Shown here piece by piece: positions 15,717-18,730 of a stretch of 18,730 nt of DNA. The number at the start of each line of letters is the position of its first letter. Position 1 is the first letter of the stretch. Below the pieces are notes generated by a model that ran no database searches, was not told the DNA's origin, and was given only the letters and a program-made list of their open reading frames with translations. The DNA is from CAZPLZ01 sp964587525. Its GTDB lineage: Bacteria > Oederibacteriota > CAKKQC01. The stretch is from contig CAZPLZ010000058.1 in NCBI GenBank assembly GCA_964587525.1, forward strand, positions 1 to 18,730, given 5' to 3'. The position numbers were made by a program, and so were the translations under genes.

Positions 15717-17147
15717 ATGACAGCGCTCGATGTGTGCGTAATCGCGCTGTATCTCGCGGCCGTTCTGGCCGTGAATCACTACTGGGGCCGCCGTGTGACA
15801 TTCGCGGATTGGCTCACCTCCAAAGGAACGATCGGCTGGGGCTTCTTGATTTTCACCGTGGTGTCCACCAACGTCGGCGCCGGTACCATCCTCGGGACCG
15901 CTGGATCCACATACCACTCCGGCATCGGGTGGGGACTCACGAGCGGCATCGGCGCGCTGCTGGGCTACTGGCTCATGGCCGGTTTCGCCGTACGGATCCG
16001 CCGGATCACGCCTGTTGGCGAGCGATCGAGCTTTTCTGAATTTTTCCGCCGCCGGTACTCACGCGAGGTCCAGATGACCGTGGGCCTTATCATCGCCTTC
16101 CTCTATTTCTTCTATCTGGCTGCGCAGTTCAAAGGCTTGTCTGGCATCCTCGAGGTTTGGGCAGGATGGGACACCCGAATCGCCGGGTTCACCGCCGCGC
16201 TCCTGGTCATCTGGCTAACCGCGAACGCTGGCATCCGCAGCGATATGTACACCGATGTACTACACTTCTGGGCCATGTTTATGACGATTGCGCTGGCCAC
16301 CGGCCTGGCGATTTTTCAGATGGGCGGATTTCACTCCCTCACCGCTATCCTGCAAGAGAAGGGCGCACTGGATACCCTGGTCGATCCCTATGCGTTCGGC
16401 GGCTGGTCCTATGTCTGGCTGGGAATCCCAATCGGCGCCCTGCTCGGACTCCCCAGCATGGAAGTCTGGCAGCGCATCGACGCCGCCCACGGCGCCCGCG
16501 ACGCCCGCCGGGCGTTCATCCTCTCCGGCATTCTCAACGCCCTCTTTTTCGGGGTCGCAATACTGCTGGGGTTCGTGGCGCGGGCTGTCCTGGAGGAGGA
16601 CATTCCCAAAAACCACGTCCTGTTCAGACTGATCCAGCACACCCTGCCGCCGGGCCTGGTCGGGCTGGCCATCGCCGGGGCATTCGCGGCGTTCATGTCC
16701 ACCGCCAACAGCATGCTCATGGTGTCGGTCTCCGCCCTGCTGGGCGATCTCCTCTACGCCAAGCAAGAGCGATTGGGCCGGCAGCGTAACATCCTCCGCA
16801 CGACCCGCCGGCTCACCTGGCTCGTCGGCGCCGCCGGGCTGGCGATCGCGTATGTTCGCCCCGACATCGTTTCCCTGATCCTGACCGGCCTCTGGGGCTC
16901 CGGCGTCCTGCTGCCGGCAATTCTAGGCGGGCTGTTCTGGAGGCGCGCCAACAGCAAGGCGGCCATGTCCAGCATCCTGCTGGGATTCATCGTCACCACT
17001 GGCCTGGCCTACGCGCCGGGGTGGGGCGAGACCTTCTGGATCCCAGGGCTGACCCTGGCTGCCGCCGTGTTCGTGCTGACCTCCCTGGCGACCCCGCACA
17101 GTCCCGGCGAAAATCCGGACCTCGCGTCAACCCCCGTGCGACAATGA
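15717..17147 (+). CDS. Sodium:solute symporter (SSS/SLC5 family)
   Basis: A 476-aa inner-membrane transporter with about 12-13 hydrophobic segments. Family features include the first helix TALDVCVIALYLAAVLAVN, then the FLIFTVVSTNVGAGTILG segment (the TM1-TM2 region with Ser/Asn/Gly near the sodium and substrate sites), GLSGILEVWAGW, AGIRSDMYTDVLHFWAMF (the family's conserved 'Y.DVlQ' helix), and GAFAAFMSTANSMLM, the hallmark AA.MST..S motif with Ser/Thr sodium ligands. SSS members import sugars, organic acids or amino acids with sodium; a sugar or sugar acid is plausible given the neighbours. ATG 15717 lacks a clear ribosome-binding site. Its stop overlaps the start of the patatin gene (ATGA). 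Confidence 0.9.
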   Translation: MTALDVCVIALYLAAVLAVNHYWGRRVTFADWLTSKGTIGWGFLIFTVVSTNVGAGTILGTAGSTYHSGIGWGLTSGIGALLGYWLMAGFAVRIRRITPVGERSSFSEFFRRRYSREVQMTVGLIIAFLYFFYLAAQFKGLSGILEVWAGWDTRIAGFTAALLVIWLTANAGIRSDMYTDVLHFWAMFMTIALATGLAIFQMGGFHSLTAILQEKGALDTLVDPYAFGGWSYVWLGIPIGALLGLPSMEVWQRIDAAHGARDARRAFILSGILNALFFGVAILLGFVARAVLEEDIPKNHVLFRLIQHTLPPGLVGLAIAGAFAAFMSTANSMLMVSVSALLGDLLYAKQERLGRQRNILRTTRRLTWLVGAAGLAIAYVRPDIVSLILTGLWGSGVLLPAILGGLFWRRANSKAAMSSILLGFIVTTGLAYAPGWGETFWIPGLTLAAAVFVLTSLATPHSPGENPDLASTPVRQ

Positions 17148-18004
17148 CACCAAGCATGAACCAGAAGCCTTCAACTCAGCGGCCTGAGAAGACCGCACTC
17201 GTTCTCTCCGGTGGCGGCACCAACGGCGCCGTGGAGGTCGGCTTCTACAAGGCGATCTGGGAATTCGGGATCAAGTTAGATCTCGTGATCGGCACCTCGG
17301 TGGGCGCGATCAATGGCGCCATGGTCGCAGCGGGCATGACCCCGGACGAGATGCATGCGCACTGGCGGCAGACCAGGCAAAAGGATTTCCTCAAGTTCAA
17401 CTGGGGCGAGCTGTGGAAAGGGCTTCGGGCCCGGAGTCTCTTTGACGAGCGGCGGATGCAACGCTTCCTCGAGCGGGGATTACCTGTGTGGACCTTCGAA
17501 GAACTCAAGATCCCCTTCGTAGCGATGGCGACTGACCTGGTCACCGGTGATGCCGTCCCCTTGACCCACGGCGACTTGATCAAAGCGGTCCAAGCCTCCT
17601 GTGCCGTCCCGGGAATTTTTCCGCCTGTGTGGATCGAGGACCGCCAGTTGGCCGATGGCGGAATCATGCGTCTTGTCCCGATCGACCTGGCCGTGGAACG
17701 CGGGGCGACCACCACCATCGCAGGGCTGGCCGAGTGCCGCAGCGACGCCAAGGAGCCGGTGTCCAGCGTCACGGAAGTGCTGAACCGGTCGTTTTCCCTG
17801 GCGGTCAGCCGGACCGCACGCACCCCCGGCTTTCTCGAGGTCTTCGCCCTGCGCACGAACCTGATCGTGCTCGAGCCGTGCTTCACCATCCGCATCTCCG
17901 CGCGGCGCACCTTTGACCTGGAAAACACAGACATCATGGTGAAGTTCGGGTACGAGTACGCAAAAGCCCGCCTGGAGCAAGCCGGGTTCAAGCCGGTACA
18001 ATAG
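17144..18004 (+). CDS. Patatin-like phospholipase (RssA/YjjU-type)
   Basis: A 286-aa cytosolic protein with the complete patatin catalytic set: oxyanion loop LSGGGTNGA (residues 21-29), nucleophile elbow GTSVG (50-54, Ser52) and DGG (171-173, Asp171) forming the Ser-Asp dyad. ASCAVPGIFPPV before the DGG is also typical. Length matches the single-domain bacterial group. These act as lipid acyl hydrolases; the substrate is unknown. The start ATG 17144 overlaps the symporter stop as ATGA, showing translational coupling. An alternative ATG at 17156 is also possible, and an upstream extension inside the symporter gene is unlikely. The BamE-like lipoprotein gene follows 9 bases after its stop. Confidence 0.9.
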   Translation: MTPSMNQKPSTQRPEKTALVLSGGGTNGAVEVGFYKAIWEFGIKLDLVIGTSVGAINGAMVAAGMTPDEMHAHWRQTRQKDFLKFNWGELWKGLRARSLFDERRMQRFLERGLPVWTFEELKIPFVAMATDLVTGDAVPLTHGDLIKAVQASCAVPGIFPPVWIEDRQLADGGIMRLVPIDLAVERGATTTIAGLAECRSDAKEPVSSVTEVLNRSFSLAVSRTARTPGFLEVFALRTNLIVLEPCFTIRISARRTFDLENTDIMVKFGYEYAKARLEQAGFKPVQ

Positions 18005-18013
18005 CCTTCACAT

Positions 18014-18373
18014 ATGACGTTTGTCCAATTTGCCCGTATCGCAAGATACCCACTGGCCGCCGCCATCCTGCTGGCCGTGGGAGGCTGTGCCACGGTGGGA
18101 CGCAACTTCGATTCGACGTCGCTGTCCTGGCTTAAGCCGGGCGAAACGGACAAGCATGAACTCCTGGACAAGATCGGGGAGCCCTTTCGCGTCGGCATAG
18201 ACGCCGGCGATCCGACGTGGACGTACGGCTTTTACAAGTACAAACTCTTTGGAACCAGCATCACGAAAGATCTGGTCATCCGGTTCGACCCTGACGGCAA
18301 GGTGAAGTCCTACACCCTCAACACCAGTTTCCCCGAAGAAAAAGAAGTTCTCGACCCTACGCTGAAGCCGTAA
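18014..18373 (+). CDS. BamE/SmpA-like outer-membrane lipoprotein
   Basis: A 119-aa lipoprotein precursor. Residues 1-24 form a lipoprotein signal peptide ending in lipobox VGGC with Cys25 as the lipidated residue. The mature part follows the BamE/SmpA-OmlA pattern: LKPGETDKHELLDKIGEPF (helix pair after 'l..G.t...v...lG.P'), then strands TWTYGFYKY, DLVIRFDPDGKVKSYTLN. BamE assists outer-membrane protein assembly, but many small SmpA-like lipoproteins have other roles. No strong ribosome-binding site precedes ATG 18014; 9 bases separate it from the patatin stop, so it is probably translated from the same mRNA. Its 3' end is overlapped by a short minus-strand frame. Confidence 0.8.
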   Translation: MTFVQFARIARYPLAAAILLAVGGCATVGRNFDSTSLSWLKPGETDKHELLDKIGEPFRVGIDAGDPTWTYGFYKYKLFGTSITKDLVIRFDPDGKVKSYTLNTSFPEEKEVLDPTLKP

Positions 18374-18470
18374 GCACCCCGTGGGCCCTCGCACCCACGG
18401 TCAGCCTTCCGACGATGAGGAAGATGGGTAGGATCACCGTCCAGGCGATGTTCAGAAACAACGAGATCAT
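18357..18470 (-). pseudogene. 37-codon membrane-segment ORF, possible transporter remnant
   Basis: A short frame beginning at ATG 18470, which overlaps the stop of the upstream methyltransferase (ATGA). The first 22 residues (MISLFLNIAWTVILPIFLIV) form one hydrophobic segment and resemble the first helix of AEC-family (auxin efflux carrier-like) transporters, which often begin with a 'lPiFliiG' stretch. After GRL the residues are Ala/Gly/Arg-rich and unlike a transporter, and the frame stops at 18357, antisense to the lipoprotein gene. Either a transporter gene has been truncated here by rearrangement, or this is a tiny membrane protein or a chance ORF. The family link is a by-eye resemblance of about 20 residues. 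Confidence 0.35.
18379..18400. terminator. Hairpin after the lipoprotein gene
   Basis: A perfect 7-bp inverted repeat CCGTGGG (18379-18385) / CCCACGG (18394-18400) with an 8-base loop begins six bases after the lipoprotein stop. There is no T-run after it on either strand, so it would be a weak intrinsic terminator at best. Its position at the 3' end of the symporter-patatin-lipoprotein operon supports a terminator or mRNA-end role. Confidence 0.4.
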
Positions 18471-18730
18471 GTTCCTGAAGGCTTCTCAAAGAGGAGGACC
18501 AATTCCTGTGGGAGAAGCCGCTCCTGCCGGCGGCTTAAGCGAAACACCCAGTAGTCGTTCCTCCTGAGCTCCTCCACGCGGCACAGGTAAAGACCGGCGT
18601 TCACCAGGGCATTCAGAAGGTCCGCCAGTTTCCAGTCCCTTTCGACTTGCGGCAGTGGATTGCGGCGTCGTGACATTCGACCCATGCTCTTGTAGATGGT
18701 GGGCCGCTGGTCGAAGTAATGGCCACCGAT
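18467..18730 (-). CDS. C-terminal part of a SAM methyltransferase, runs off window
   Basis: The minus-strand frame is open from the right edge (18730) to TGA 18467, giving 87 residues of a larger protein. The segment GGHYFDQRPTI, then VERDWKLADLLNALVNAGLY, CRVEELRR and finally LPQELVLLFEKP fits the C-terminal half of methyltransferase_11-type enzymes, where a YF...P segment precedes a 'l...l..aGF....eE' helix and a last strand 'P.flvl.a.KP'. Internal ATG codons at 18685 and 18673 are therefore probably not starts. The SAM-binding motifs would lie beyond the window. The stop overlaps the next small frame as ATGA. Confidence 0.6.
   Translation of the reverse strand: MGGHYFDQRPTIYKSMGRMSRRRNPLPQVERDWKLADLLNALVNAGLYLCRVEELRRNDYWVFRLSRRQERLLPQELVLLFEKPSGT

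Noticed and set aside
17021..17143. Upstream extension of the patatin frame
   Set aside because: It lies inside the symporter gene in another frame; ATG 17144 overlaps the symporter stop as ATGA and precedes the conserved domain at a normal distance.
17245..18198. 317-codon minus-strand frame across the patatin and lipoprotein genes
   Set aside because: It spans two real genes on the other strand that have complete catalytic and lipobox motifs; its composition is Ser/Arg/Pro-rich with no motif.

Overview
The window looks like a scaffold from a metagenome-assembled or draft bacterial genome: it is moderately GC-rich, very gene-dense, and carries one run of exactly 100 Ns (15153-15252). The gene content points to a Gram-negative heterotroph in or near the PVC superphylum (Omnitrophota-, Planctomycetota- or Verrucomicrobiota-like). 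It combines a PVC-type heme-binding propeller protein, Gfo/Idh/MocA oxidoreductase, large glycosidase-like proteins, a sodium:solute symporter, PorV/UPF0164-type outer-membrane proteins and a BamE-like lipoprotein. No rRNA, tRNA, CRISPR array or transposase is visible, so the taxonomic suggestion is an inference from protein families only.

Layout. 1-2040 (+): two tandem paralogous outer-membrane beta-barrel proteins, followed by hairpins that separate them from a long minus-strand block. 2166-6561 (-): a RHH/RelE toxin-antitoxin pair, a 1047-residue six-hairpin glycosidase-like protein, and a HicB/HicA-like pair in reversed order whose two parts lie in one frame separated by a single stop codon. 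6662-6715: a strong GC-rich hairpin repeat with a second, diverged copy at 11971-12037. 6733-8279 (-): a methyltransferase and an amidohydrolase in an ATGA-overlapped operon. 8333-10909 (+): an exported propeller/HEAT/cytochrome c protein. 10902-15142 (-): DoxX, a clan GH-A glycosidase-like exported protein and a Gfo/Idh/MocA dehydrogenase. 15253-15573 (-): an exported protein made of 11-residue His-rich repeats, cut by the N gap. 15717-18373 (+): symporter, patatin-like lipase and BamE-like lipoprotein, closely packed. 18357-18730 (-): the C-terminal part of a methyltransferase that runs off the window, translationally coupled to a 37-codon membrane-segment ORF that may be a transporter remnant.

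How the genes may work together. The centre and right of the window read as a carbohydrate-use neighbourhood. An exported GH-A protein and a cytosolic (alpha/alpha)6 protein could process glycans. The symporter could import products. The Gfo/Idh/MocA dehydrogenase, the TIM-barrel amidohydrolase and the periplasmic heme protein could oxidise or hydrolyse them. This functional link is inferred from adjacency and family; no substrate can be read from the sequence. The two toxin-antitoxin-like pairs flank the large glycosidase gene.
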